Assembly: GCF_002902725.1 (NCBI RefSeq)
Contig: NZ_PPRT01000022.1
Span: 1 to 64,000, forward strand
DNA: 64,000 nucleotides
Source of the DNA: Staphylococcus caprae
GTDB taxonomy: Bacteria > Bacillota > Bacilli > Staphylococcales > Staphylococcaceae
Direction: 5' to 3'
The position numbers and the translations under genes were made by a program. Below are positions 18,879 through 28,151 of the stretch, in pieces. Below the pieces are notes generated by a model that saw only the letters and a program-made list of their open reading frames with translations, searched no databases and was not told where the DNA came from. Position 1 is the first letter of the stretch. Every line of letters begins with the position of its first letter.

Positions 18879-19445
18879 ATGAAAAAGTCTACTAAAATGT
18901 TAATTGCTTTAATGTCAGGCGTTTTAATTGGAGAAGTTGGTCTTTATTCTGGAGGACAAGTTAAAGCTGCCAGTGAAATAGAAAATAATAAACAAGAATT
19001 TTCTACTCAATCAATGAGTTCTAATGAATCAGAAACCGATGTATACATCGAAAATAAAAAAGCTATGAAAAAAGCTATTGAAGAAATTCCAGAATCTGAA
19101 TTTAAAAACCCAGAAGCCAAACAACAAGCTTTAAATAGCATTAATAAATCAGAAGAACGTGGCAAAGCTACAATGGGCGCTAAATATGCTGCTAAAGCTA
19201 TAAAAGCTCTAATGAAGAAGATGGGACAAAAAGCTTGGGACAAAATGATTAGAAAAATTGAAAAAAGCACAGGTCGCCAACTTGTAATGTTTCATTATAA
19301 TTCAATTACTAGTTTACTTAATTTTCTAGTTCATTCCCAAGATAAAGCCCAAACTGCTATAAGTAAATTTTTAAGAAAACAATTTGGTTTTAACAAATAT
19401 GTAGCTAATGGGGTTGCTAAAGCTTTTGTTTTAATAGTTCTATAA
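18879..19445 (+). CDS. Small secreted protein of the attL accessory unit
   Basis: A 188-residue protein with a Sec signal peptide (Lys-rich start, hydrophobic core, probable cut after VKA). The mature part is Ser/Glu-rich, then strongly basic (KAIKALMKKMGQKAWDKMIRKI), and ends in a hydrophobic segment (VANGVAKAFVLIVL). An in-frame ATG 45 nt upstream is less likely; AGGAGG precedes 18879. It reads against the lysis module, in the place where staphylococcal prophages carry conversion genes, and is followed by a small membrane protein. The pair resembles a Sec-exported toxin or bacteriocin with immunity, but I do not recognise the family. Confidence 0.65.
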   Translation: MKKSTKMLIALMSGVLIGEVGLYSGGQVKAASEIENNKQEFSTQSMSSNESETDVYIENKKAMKKAIEEIPESEFKNPEAKQQALNSINKSEERGKATMGAKYAAKAIKALMKKMGQKAWDKMIRKIEKSTGRQLVMFHYNSITSLLNFLVHSQDKAQTAISKFLRKQFGFNKYVANGVAKAFVLIVL

Positions 19446-19463
19446 TAAATGAGGATGATTTTT

Positions 19464-19667
19464 ATGAGTAATAAAGACAAAAAACATAATATGCCTAAAT
19501 CACAGCAAATACTTCTAGCAATTGTAATAATACTAGCTGTTCTTAATTTTATTTTAGGTATGTTTGTATTACCCTTATCTTCTTTCACTTTAAGGGCACT
19601 TCAATTTATCAATGTTATAATTTTTGGTGTTTTTGTGTATAGACAAATTAGAAGAAAAGGATTTTAA
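19464..19667 (+). CDS. Small two-helix membrane protein
   Basis: A 67-residue protein with a charged N-terminus and two membrane helices (ILLAIVIILAVLNFILGMFV and an aromatic/hydrophobic second helix), ending YRQIRRKGF. The ATG at 19464 follows GAGG by nine nt; earlier in-frame ATGs (19449, 19455) overlap that site. It lies 18 nt after the secreted-protein gene and shares its terminator, so the two form one transcript. Size and pairing would suit an immunity protein; that role is inference only. Confidence 0.6.
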   Translation: MSNKDKKHNMPKSQQILLAIVIILAVLNFILGMFVLPLSSFTLRALQFINVIIFGVFVYRQIRRKGF

Positions 19668-19671
19668 ATTT

Positions 19672-19696
19672 AGCCCCTCCTTAATGGGGCTTTTTT
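19672..19696 (+). terminator. Terminator of the attL accessory unit
   Basis: Stem AGCCCC (19672-19677) with GGGGCT (19686-19691), followed by T6. Confidence 0.85.
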
Positions 19697-19737
19697 ATTA
19701 ATTGGTATCAGTTATCTAAGTTATTTTTAGATACAAA

Positions 19738-19762
19738 AACCACGCCTTTTATTGACGTGGTT
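19738..19762 (-). terminator. Minus-strand hairpin between lysis and accessory units
   Basis: Stem AACCACG (19738-19744) with CGTGGTT (19756-19762), with a T run on the minus strand. A weaker hairpin AGGCGG/CCGCCT follows at 19891-19911. Nothing else is supported in 19763-20092. Confidence 0.5.
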
Positions 19763-20092
19763 AGTAAGATTATTATAATAAGAGTGGTTGTATTATTAAA
19801 TAAAGTACACGTTTAATATTTTATCTTAAATATATAAACCACTTTATATAGGAGTATGAAACGGAAAATTAATGAGAAAAAGTTCTTAAAAGGCGGATAT
19901 AATACCCGCCTATAACTGTTCAACATTTTTATATGACTCGACTGTATATTCAATAAAAATTCATCATCTAACATAACCTTGAAAATTACTATCCCCAAAT
20001 TAGATCTTCTCCCAATACCAAGTATAAGCATTAATACTCGGTATTTTTACTATAACAATAATAAGTTTTATAGTCAAATATGTATAAAAATA

Positions 20093-20113
20093 GGGCAGTA
20101 CTAGTGACTGCCC
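20093..20113 (-). terminator. Terminator of the late/lysis operon
   Basis: Stem GGGCAGT (20093-20099) with ACTGCCC (20107-20113); the minus strand continues TATTTTTATAC. Confidence 0.8.
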
Positions 20114-20207
20114 AAAAATGTTAAAGAAAAAGTATAAGCCTATACCTTCTGTGAAAGAAGGTAACTTTATTATACTATTTTATAATAGTTTTTCAAGCGT
20201 TTTCAAA

Positions 20208-21612
20208 TCATTTCCACTTAATGCTACCCCAATATCTTTCTTTTTTAATTTTTTGTTGTTTATCAGTGATTTTACATATCGCACAATAAAAGTCTTTATT
20301 ACTAGATCCAGGTTGAACATATTTAAATCGAACAAACCAATAACCATCTTTTTTGATAACTTGGTCGAATGGGACATAGTTACCGTCATAAAGCCATGAA
20401 TTAGATTCTACTACTGTGCCGTTTAATCCTGGTGATTTTCTTACTTTGATTGTTCTGTCTGCTGTAAATGTTCCTTCCCAATTCCAAGTATTTTTAGACG
20501 TAGACGGTTTACTTGCTTTCGCATTGATCTGTCTGCCATTGATAGCCTCAGCGATTCTTTTAGTAAAACTATCTAAATGTGAAGTGATATAGTCCATATC
20601 TTTTTTAGATGTAATGAAACCTAATTCAATTAAACGATAATTTAAGCCCAACTGTCCTGTTACATTAGCATTGAGTAAATCATTTCTAGGTGTTACGCCT
20701 CTTATTTTACCTACTGTTTTACCTAATGTACTAGATAATGCTTTGTCAATATCGTCTGCAGGGAATTTATCACTTACAATAACATGCCCTCCACTTGCTT
20801 GTGGACTTGCAGCATCAAGATGAAACTCTACAATAACGTCTGGCTTAACATTCTTTTTGACCCAATACAAACCATAATCTGAGTAGTTACCTACACGTTG
20901 ACCGTATAATGTATCTTGATATAAGTCTTGATTCATCGTTTTACCACCGTATAAAACAACAGTGTGCCCGACACTTTCAAGATATTTCTTAACTCTAGGA
21001 ATAATATTCTTACGGTTAAAGTCACGTTCATTATATCCGTTCGCTACTGCACCAGGATCATTTGAGTATGCGCCTTTGCCGTGACCCGCAACAAGTAATA
21101 TTTTCTTGCCTTTGCTAGTTTTAGCTTTTTTAACGGGTTTTGTTTTACTTTTAACTTTATTTTTAGTTGTTTCTTTAGCGTAGAATGGTCGAATGAACCA
21201 CATAGGGAAATCATAGCCATGTGTACGACGTGTAGCAACTTCTGGAGGCGTCCAATAAGCACCGCCAAGCCAATTTTGTTCCAGTATACTTATAGAGTTT
21301 AAAGTTGCACTTAATACAACACCTACATGTCCGTATCCACTACCATAATTTCTGTTGAAAATAACAATGTCTCCAGGACGCGCTTGAAAACTTGCTGTAT
21401 TTTTATATACTGTAGCCTCTCCAGTGAAGTCGTTCCATGTCGGAATATCTGCCGCGCCTACACCTTTTAATGTGTGATTAAATAAATAAAGCCAATATTG
21501 ATTTGCTACGTCAAAAACACTGAAATCCAAAACTTCTATCCGGATTCCAGGCTTTCTCCTCCATTCCTTTTAAATATGCAATTGCTTGTTTATATGTTCT
21601 GACTGATGTCAT
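20208..21612 (-). pseudogene. Phage endolysin (CHAP-amidase-SH3b), frameshifted
   Basis: The undamaged product would be 467 residues: CHAP endopeptidase (about 10-155), amidase_3 (about 175-360, with GHGKGAYSNDPGA and EFHLDAA) and C-terminal SH3b (IKVRKSPG). The true start is ATG 21612 (MTSVRTYKQ), whose A is also the last base of the holin stop codon. The first 34 codons end GFQCF and then hit TGA, because a T run has five bases where four would keep frame (A5 at 21513-21517 on the plus strand). The remaining 440-codon ORF lacks the catalytic CHAP Cys but keeps the amidase and SH3b. Total length 1405 nt is 3n+1, fitting a one-base insertion or a sequencing error. Confidence 0.9.
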
Positions 21613-21881
21613 TAAAAATCATCTCCATTCATTTGAGGTGCACCACCTGTGGAGTTTGTTCCTGCTTTAACTTCATGTATTTTTTCTTGCCCTTTTTTAG
21701 CTGCGTGAGAAAAATTATTGTTCTTCCACCAAGCTATCAGTGAAATAATTCCAGTAATAACTGTGCTTATTGTCATCTCATCAACCGGAATAGGTGAAAT
21801 GTGGTTCATAGCTAAAATTTGGTTGACCCAAGCTAATATTAGTAAAGTTGTTCTTACGATCGTTCCGTTGTCTATTTTCAT
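21612..21881 (-). CDS. Holin (SPP1 family type)
   Basis: An 89-residue holin that permeabilises the membrane to release the endolysin. There are two membrane segments (TTLLILAWVNQILAM and ISTVITGIISLIAWW), then a charged tail. ATG 21881 (MKIDNGTIV) follows AAGGAGG; the upstream reading adds 17 residues without support. The stop overlaps the endolysin start by one base (TAATG), a coupled lysis cassette. Confidence 0.88.
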   Translation of the reverse strand: MKIDNGTIVRTTLLILAWVNQILAMNHISPIPVDEMTISTVITGIISLIAWWKNNNFSHAAKKGQEKIHEVKAGTNSTGGAPQMNGDDF

Positions 21882-21908
21882 ATTTTCAACCTCCTTTTTA
21901 ACAAAAAA

Positions 21909-21932
21909 GTGACCGTCAAATACGACGGCCAC
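21909..21932 (-). terminator. Terminator upstream of the holin
   Basis: Stem GTGACCGTC (21909-21917) with GACGGCCAC (21924-21932); T-rich on the minus strand. Holin and endolysin may therefore have their own promoter or depend on read-through. Confidence 0.7.
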
Positions 21933-21936
21933 AAAG

Positions 21937-22407
21937 TTATTTAAAGAACAACGGCGCTACATATCTAACGAATACCTCGATAACTCCGATTATAGAAATC
22001 GTTATTGTTGTAAATGTAGCTTTACCCATTGTTTTTCCTTCATCTTCTATGCTGTTTAATGTGTTTGCTTTAACCTCTTTATCATTGAGAATGTTTGAAA
22101 CGCGGTTTTCTACTTTGTTAAATCTACGTTCAACCACCGAACTATATTCAGAATAATTTTTAGTCATATCGTCGATTTTAACAACTAACTTTTCAACACT
22201 GTTTACTAATCTATCAACAACTTCTTTAGTGTTCTTGGTATCGGTGTCTAATTTTGCGTTCAATTTTGACATTTCTATATATCTGTCATTCTCACGTTCT
22301 TTTAGCTTTTTCAACTCTGATTCAATCTCTGTTATTTGGTTCTCTTGATTTCTCGCGCGTTCATCATGGGCATTTAAGCGGTGTTCTATAAGTTTTTGAT
22401 TTTCCAT
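21937..22407 (-). CDS. Coiled-coil membrane-anchored phage protein
   Basis: A 156-residue protein with a long heptad-rich coiled coil (about 1-125) and one C-terminal membrane helix (TITISIIGVIEVFVRYVAPL). The layout resembles XhlA/DUF2951-type proteins of Gram-positive lysis regions. It overlaps the upstream membrane-protein gene by 22 nt and precedes the holin. An accessory role in lysis or tail-membrane contact is inferred from position. Confidence 0.65.
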   Translation of the reverse strand: MENQKLIEHRLNAHDERARNQENQITEIESELKKLKERENDRYIEMSKLNAKLDTDTKNTKEVVDRLVNSVEKLVVKIDDMTKNYSEYSSVVERRFNKVENRVSNILNDKEVKANTLNSIEDEGKTMGKATFTTITISIIGVIEVFVRYVAPLFFK

Positions 22408-22811
22408 ATAGAAAACGCCCCATTAATCGCTACTAGAATTTGAATGAAACCAATCAACATATTAATGTAATATGTTGAAGAAACATTCGCAGATTCAACA
22501 CTTATCATGCCAAAAGCAATGTGAATAATACCACACGGCACTGATCCAACAATAAGCAATATATAACCCGTGATGTTATCAAAAAATGCGCTTAAAAATA
22601 GAACGATTGAAAATAAGAAAAGCAACCAACCTACAGTATCAATATCCATATATTTACTCATTTTGACATATAGATCAGATACATGTTTAAGAGTTTCGGT
22701 ACGTGCTGATATCCAGTTCAAAGAACGGACCAAGCCTAAACCAGCTAAAAGAATGACGAATAATTTAACAAAAATTTCATTAGGGTGTAATTGTAATAAC
22801 CTCCTTATCAT
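22386..22811 (-). CDS. Phage membrane protein, four helices
   Basis: A 141-residue protein with four predicted membrane segments (VKLFVILLAGLGLV, VGWLLFLFSIVLFLSAF, ITGYILLIVGSVPCG, YINMLIGFIQILVAI). Function not recognised. Preceded by AAGGAGG and overlapping the next gene, so part of the lysis-side transcript. Confidence 0.65.
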   Translation of the reverse strand: MIRRLLQLHPNEIFVKLFVILLAGLGLVRSLNWISARTETLKHVSDLYVKMSKYMDIDTVGWLLFLFSIVLFLSAFFDNITGYILLIVGSVPCGIIHIAFGMISVESANVSSTYYINMLIGFIQILVAINGAFSIWKIKNL

Positions 22812-22840
22812 TACTCGTCTCCTTTCGTAATAAATTAAAA

Positions 22841-22858
22841 GGGCGTAAGAAACGCCCT
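22841..22858 (-). terminator. Terminator within the late region
   Basis: GGGCGT (22841-22846) pairs with ACGCCC (22852-22857); T-rich on the minus strand. Lies between the 106-residue protein gene and the membrane-protein gene. Confidence 0.65.
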
Positions 22859-22868
22859 GTGATAGAAA

Positions 22869-23189
22869 TTATTCACTCACGTTAGATGTTGGCTCTTCGG
22901 TATTTTTATCGTTTTCCGTTAGTCCGCCGTCTAAATAAGTACGCTCAACAATTTCTTTAGCTACATGACATTCAAACTCTGATTCAGTCATGTTGTAAAG
23001 CATGTTAAGTGTTTGAGAAATCTTTTCTGCGTCCCCTTGTTTGTTAAATGGTGTTGCGTTAGCGACAGTGTATGTTGGTTGGAAACCACCGCCGTATCTA
23101 TCTTTAAGTAAAACACGTTCCTCTTTTGTGTTCTTATTCACTTGTACAAGGATAATTCTTTCTGTTCTAGTTACTATTTCGTTCGCCAT
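22869..23189 (-). CDS. Conserved phage protein, tail/lysis junction
   Basis: A 106-residue soluble acidic protein with no membrane segment, preceded by AAGGAGG. Function not recognised. It sits between the spike-associated small gene and the membrane proteins of the lysis module, and is framed by terminators on both sides. Confidence 0.6.
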   Translation of the reverse strand: MANEIVTRTERIILVQVNKNTKEERVLLKDRYGGGFQPTYTVANATPFNKQGDAEKISQTLNMLYNMTESEFECHVAKEIVERTYLDGGLTENDKNTEEPTSNVSE

Positions 23190-23223
23190 TTAAAATGACC
23201 TCCTTAAATTAAGTATAAAAATA

Positions 23224-23250
23224 GTGCCATTGATTACTCTTCAACGGCAC
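23224..23250 (-). terminator. Terminator after the tail operon
   Basis: Stem GTGCC-A-TTGA (23224-23233) with TCAA-C-GGCAC (23241-23250); the minus strand continues TATTTTTATAC. It overlaps the stop of the small gene. Confidence 0.75.
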
Positions 23251-23386
23251 GTGGTTGTTCTTTATTTTCGTTTTGTTCTTGTATGATTGCTTTTAACATT
23301 GCGTTCTCTTGCGTTAACTTCGCAACCTCTTGTGTTAAATAATTAATTGTAATTTGCGGGTTTGCTTGTAATCCTTGATTATCCAT
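23234..23386 (-). CDS. Small coiled-coil phage protein
   Basis: A 50-residue ORF beginning MDNQGLQANPQITINYLTQE, then a heptad-rich helix (VAKLTQENAMLKAIIQEQ) and an acidic tail. Its ATG overlaps the spike stop codon (ATGGATAA), strong evidence of coupled translation. Its position suggests a partner or trimer-stabilising factor for the spike; this is inference. Confidence 0.65.
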   Translation of the reverse strand: MDNQGLQANPQITINYLTQEVAKLTQENAMLKAIIQEQNENKEQPRAVEE

Positions 23387-26300
23387 TTGTTAATGCCTCC
23401 AGTTTTTCAATTCTTTTTTCTAACTCATCGTTACGTTCGATTTGCTCTTGTAACGCCTTTGTAACTGTTGATACTAATTCATATAAGTCAATACTATCTT
23501 TCTCTTTTACGTGGTCAGGTGTTTCTCTTTCTAGTATAACACCGTGTTTTTTCTGCTCTATACCTTCTTTTAAATCAGATTTATAGTTATATTCGTAAAG
23601 TTTTGTATCTTTAACAATTTGAGTCGCATTTATATTCCAATCAGTAATATTAGTTTTAAATTTTTCTGAAGATGACGGATTAATTTTTCCGTAAAATGCG
23701 TTTGCTCTTACGTCTTTGAGTGAATAGTCTCCGCCATTATATAGCAAGTTATTTGTTACCCACAGTTCACCAGTTGAAACGCCGATATAAAAGTTTTTAC
23801 CAGTATTTATACGAATTGAGTTTGCTTGGATTTTATCACACTGTAAATCTTGATAGTTAGGGTTACCGTCATTATACCCTTTCCCGTCAACAATACGTAA
23901 ACGGCCGCCGGGTGCTGTTTGTACGTAAGCAAAATCATTTTTAGCGGCTAAGTCACCATAAAATCTACTTCCGTAGAAACTTCCTGTACCAATATCACCC
24001 GCGTTGTTTGTCGCATATACTACTGGTTCGTATTCGTCCATTCCCATGCCTTTTACGCCATGTTTTCTGAACCTTATACCACTTCCGGCAAGTCCTTTTT
24101 CATTACTTACTTCACCGAATAGTATTACACCGTCTGTATTACCCGATCCGTCATTGTCTTTAACGTAAAAAGCAAACTCATTTAAGCCTGGACGTGAATT
24201 AAATGTCGGTCGTATATACACAGAATAGTTTTCGCTTCCGATATTCGTTGTCAGGCCACTCTCAAGGACAACACGGTTATTGTCCGATTTAAGTCCGACT
24301 ACACCGTTAACACTATTCACAGTTACACCTCTTGCTGTACTGTATGTGTAATCAAAGAATTGTATTGTACCGGAAGCCTCATCAGAATTAGCGTCTACAT
24401 AAGTAGAAATGCCAAAGTCAGAATAATAAAGCGAACGATTACGACTATCATTTCTAAATCGTAAGTATCCATTGTACGCATTCATATAAACTTCGTCTTT
24501 TTGTACATCTCCACGCCAATTACGTGTATAAATCCCCGCCATTTTGAAATAATTATTGTTCATCTCAATATAAGTAGTATTATCGCCTCCGCGAATACCT
24601 ACTCTGTTAACGTCAATATCTAAGCCCTCTGGACTTAAATTTAAACGGTTAATGATTTCATCTTTACTGACTTTATTATTTAAGTTTTGAGCTACAACAT
24701 TAAATTCTTTATTGACTGTAATATCTACTTTATCGCCGCGTAGCTTTATACCATCGCTACCAATGTTCATGCTTTGGATTGTGCCGTTTTCATCATAGGT
24801 AAACGTCATACCAGTAGCTACGTTGTTTGTAAAATCGGATATTGTCTTGCTTAACGTCTTATTACTTGCGTTAAATTCTTCTTTCGTTGCTCGTAAAGTA
24901 ATGTCTTTACCATTCTGTGAAATATCCGTGTTCATTTTAGTTAAAGTCTTTTGAACATCTGAATTTTTGTTATCAGTATAAGTGTTGGCTTTGGCTAACG
25001 TATCAGCATTTGATGTTTTAATATTGCTTTGTACGTCCTCTGGCGCAGGCGTCCAATCAGTCGCAACTGTGCCTTTTTCAATTTTAATTTTAAAACGTTT
25101 GACTATTTTTTCTAGTGTAGCTTTATCCGCAGGGAAGAATGAAAAATAGTTATACGATGTTAAAGAACTATCTTTATCAGAATTTCTTAACAAATCCCCT
25201 TTAAACATTTCCCAACGAACACCACCATCAGCGTTAGCACCGTTACCCGTGAAACCAAAGAAAATCCCCGTCATATCAACTGATGTGTCATTATCGGTAA
25301 TTGTTATAACTTTAGGCGTATTTGTATCACTTATTTTACGATAAGCATATAAATTACCAGTATTATACAATGAAAAGTCCTGAACGAATAAATTTCTAGC
25401 ACCTATGTTCATATTGTCAACTTTATTGTCAGTATATGACTTAGCACCACTTATTCCACTGTTATATTCAGTTAAAGAAACCTTATCACTGATTGAATTA
25501 GATAACTGTTTACGTTCACTGTCTGCGTTGTTTAAACGTGTAACTAATTTATTTTGATCTGTGGTGTAATCTTCTTTAGATACTTTGCTGTTAATCTCAT
25601 TAGGCAATACGTTTAACGTCGCGCTGTTTTGTTCGACTTGATTTTTAATAGGCTGTAACTGGTCATTCAACGTCTGTTCAACGTCTTTCTTTGTTGCCGA
25701 TAGTTGTAACCCGTCTTTTAATACTTTGATATCACTTTCTGTGCTCGTCACACGTGCAACTAGAGGTTTAATATCGTTTTGAGCGTCTTCAGGAGCAGGC
25801 ATCCAATCTGTAGCGACTGTGCCTCTTTCTATCTTGATATTCTCAATCGTGAATTTGTCCGTTGCGTCATTATCATTATAAAAATCTAATAACCAATCAT
25901 TCGTTGCTTTGTTTGCCTCAGTAAGTGTGTAATGTAATTTTATTCGTTGTTTATCGGTACCTATACCATTAAGTTGTTGAGTTCCAAGCATAAAATCATA
26001 ATGATTGTTCGTGTCATACACTTTCAATATGTTACCTTTTTGCATTTGAACATCAAAACTAATAGTAATATCATCGCCGATTTTAACTTTGTCGTGAATA
26101 TGCGTAATATCTAATCTAAAGAATTGGTTTAATCCACCTGTTTCATCATCTAAATTCTTTTTAATATTTGCGCTATTCTCTAATAAGTTACGGCCACCGA
26201 CTTCAATGCCATCTATTTTGCGCTCAACAGAACCAATATGAGCGCTTATTTCATTCTTAGTGTTATTTATCTTGCTGTCGATTTCTTCGCCTATAACACT

Positions 26301-28139
26301 GCTTAAATCGCTTATTTTGCCATCTGCATATTCTTGTAAGGATTTGCGTAGGTTTTCCAACTCGTCAGCATTCGGAAAATCAGCTGTTAATTGACCTTTT
26401 TCACTATCCCACTGACCGTTTGGCAATGCTCTAGCTACTTCGTCCATAGCGTCATTAAATTTTTCATCAGTATATTGTGATTGAAGTAATTTAAGACGTT
26501 TGTCTGCACTCACTTGAGCGTCTCTCATGGCTCTGTATAAATCTTGCAATCTTTCGCGGTATGTTAAGAATAATGCTTGTGTATCAATCAATTTTCCGAT
26601 TGTCGCCGTATCTTCGTCCATACTTTCAAGATTGTTTTTGATTTGTTGATATACACCAACAAGATTATCTTGTGCGTTATTTAAAGCGTTTCTAATATCA
26701 GTGTCTACTAAATACTCGTTATTGAGTAATGACGATACTTCTTCAAGTAACTTAGAATGTTGAATATTCAAGTTTTGGAATGTGTTAGTAATTGAGTTGT
26801 ATAACACATGTTCACGCGTCATACCGCCTAACTGTTCAACATCTTTAGCTGTCTCATTCAACCATTCGCCGTTGTGATAACGTTTAAGTACAGCAACATT
26901 AGGATTACTGGTATCATACCAAAGCATATCTTCAATAGGATTATCCGGCTCTGTATCAGACTTGATGATTTTAGGTTCGTAATACTCAAGTTCACCTTGT
27001 ATCGCGTCGTTAACGATTGTATTAATGTTTGTTACGTTGTCGTTTAGTTTCTTACGTATCTCATCTATTTTTTTGTCAAATATACTTCTTAAACTACTTT
27101 CATCATATTCAACAACATTCCCGAATTTATAACTACTTTCATCAAGGATTAAATCATAATCTACACCAATGACTTCAGCTTCAATATAAAGAGGAGGTCT
27201 GAAATCTCTGTCTTTAATTCTAACCGTATCGTGCATAGATACAACCATTTCAGGATAGTGTTTGTGAATGTCAATAGAACTAATTTCATAACTAATAGCA
27301 GATTGGTTACGCTTGTTCAATTCTGTTTGAGCTAATGTAGTTAAACGTTCTTCCGTCATGCTACTGTCATCTGATTCAGGTTCATACACACTCCATAAAT
27401 AACGGCCTGGCAAACCAAACTGAGCTTGTGCTTCGTCGTCTTTAACAACAACACTAATACGTTCACCTTTATCATTTTCTGGACCAATGGCATATAGTGC
27501 AGTCCGTACTTCTGACATATCAACGGTACGTGTCATCTCTGTTAAATCTTTACCTTTTGTGATTTCTTTACCTTTGAATAAACTTACAGGTTGCTTAAGT
27601 GTTACATATCTATGCTCAACTGTATGCGAACCAAGTTCAATGGAATAGTCTGCAACCATGCCATACGTTGTGCATAACATGTTGATAACTTCGTAAGGTG
27701 TTGAGTAAGAAGTCCAAGACGTTGTGCGCATACCACCGTGTTCAGTGTCTTCTGATATTTCCCACCCCGTGTTGCGTAACGTCTCATTTAGAGCTTGAGT
27801 TGTACTATAAGCACTATATTTTCCGGGTTTTATAGGTTTTGACTTGTCAATATCTTCTAGGTAAGAGGCGTTACTCTCAATATCAGTTGTACCGTCAAAG
27901 TTATCAACAACATGTGATATGACAAATTCCCTATAAATTCCGTTGTTATCTTGAGCGATAATACGATTACGTTCTCGTAATTTACTTGCACGTTTATTAA
28001 CGACAGTAAAATCAAAAGTTTCCGATTTTTCTTCTGCATTATTGCTCATTACAGCATGTATTAAAGCGCCGTCATCACGACTTATATAATCAATGATTTT
28101 ATCATTGAAATCTAATACATGAATACCTATATTTTTCAC
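23379..28139 (-). CDS. Tail spike/fibre protein with S74 chaperone domain
   Basis: A 1586-residue tail-tip protein. The N-terminus (about 1-330) resembles the prophage tail endopeptidase/Tal family that forms the baseplate hub. The middle has coiled coils and two related carbohydrate-binding-like modules, each opening with G(G/A)RNL and ending GTVATDW(M/T)PAPED. The C-terminal ~110 residues form an intramolecular chaperone of the peptidase S74 class, with the Ser-Lys signature SSEKFKTNI and a terminal coiled coil (LEKRIEKLEAL). The start is GTG behind GGAGGTG. It likely binds wall glycopolymer and trimerises before self-cleavage. Confidence 0.85.
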   Translation of the reverse strand: MKNIGIHVLDFNDKIIDYISRDDGALIHAVMSNNAEEKSETFDFTVVNKRASKLRERNRIIAQDNNGIYREFVISHVVDNFDGTTDIESNASYLEDIDKSKPIKPGKYSAYSTTQALNETLRNTGWEISEDTEHGGMRTTSWTSYSTPYEVINMLCTTYGMVADYSIELGSHTVEHRYVTLKQPVSLFKGKEITKGKDLTEMTRTVDMSEVRTALYAIGPENDKGERISVVVKDDEAQAQFGLPGRYLWSVYEPESDDSSMTEERLTTLAQTELNKRNQSAISYEISSIDIHKHYPEMVVSMHDTVRIKDRDFRPPLYIEAEVIGVDYDLILDESSYKFGNVVEYDESSLRSIFDKKIDEIRKKLNDNVTNINTIVNDAIQGELEYYEPKIIKSDTEPDNPIEDMLWYDTSNPNVAVLKRYHNGEWLNETAKDVEQLGGMTREHVLYNSITNTFQNLNIQHSKLLEEVSSLLNNEYLVDTDIRNALNNAQDNLVGVYQQIKNNLESMDEDTATIGKLIDTQALFLTYRERLQDLYRAMRDAQVSADKRLKLLQSQYTDEKFNDAMDEVARALPNGQWDSEKGQLTADFPNADELENLRKSLQEYADGKISDLSSVIGEEIDSKINNTKNEISAHIGSVERKIDGIEVGGRNLLENSANIKKNLDDETGGLNQFFRLDITHIHDKVKIGDDITISFDVQMQKGNILKVYDTNNHYDFMLGTQQLNGIGTDKQRIKLHYTLTEANKATNDWLLDFYNDNDATDKFTIENIKIERGTVATDWMPAPEDAQNDIKPLVARVTSTESDIKVLKDGLQLSATKKDVEQTLNDQLQPIKNQVEQNSATLNVLPNEINSKVSKEDYTTDQNKLVTRLNNADSERKQLSNSISDKVSLTEYNSGISGAKSYTDNKVDNMNIGARNLFVQDFSLYNTGNLYAYRKISDTNTPKVITITDNDTSVDMTGIFFGFTGNGANADGGVRWEMFKGDLLRNSDKDSSLTSYNYFSFFPADKATLEKIVKRFKIKIEKGTVATDWTPAPEDVQSNIKTSNADTLAKANTYTDNKNSDVQKTLTKMNTDISQNGKDITLRATKEEFNASNKTLSKTISDFTNNVATGMTFTYDENGTIQSMNIGSDGIKLRGDKVDITVNKEFNVVAQNLNNKVSKDEIINRLNLSPEGLDIDVNRVGIRGGDNTTYIEMNNNYFKMAGIYTRNWRGDVQKDEVYMNAYNGYLRFRNDSRNRSLYYSDFGISTYVDANSDEASGTIQFFDYTYSTARGVTVNSVNGVVGLKSDNNRVVLESGLTTNIGSENYSVYIRPTFNSRPGLNEFAFYVKDNDGSGNTDGVILFGEVSNEKGLAGSGIRFRKHGVKGMGMDEYEPVVYATNNAGDIGTGSFYGSRFYGDLAAKNDFAYVQTAPGGRLRIVDGKGYNDGNPNYQDLQCDKIQANSIRINTGKNFYIGVSTGELWVTNNLLYNGGDYSLKDVRANAFYGKINPSSSEKFKTNITDWNINATQIVKDTKLYEYNYKSDLKEGIEQKKHGVILERETPDHVKEKDSIDLYELVSTVTKALQEQIERNDELEKRIEKLEALTNG

Positions 28140-28151
28140 TTTGTCACCTCC

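Noticed and set aside
19813..20031. Minus-strand ORF of 72 codons downstream of the endolysin
   Set aside because: Crossed by a small hairpin, hydrophobic biased composition, no clear Shine-Dalgarno; not supported as a gene.
20118..20399. Plus-strand ORF overlapping the endolysin end
   Set aside because: Antisense to conserved SH3b coding sequence.
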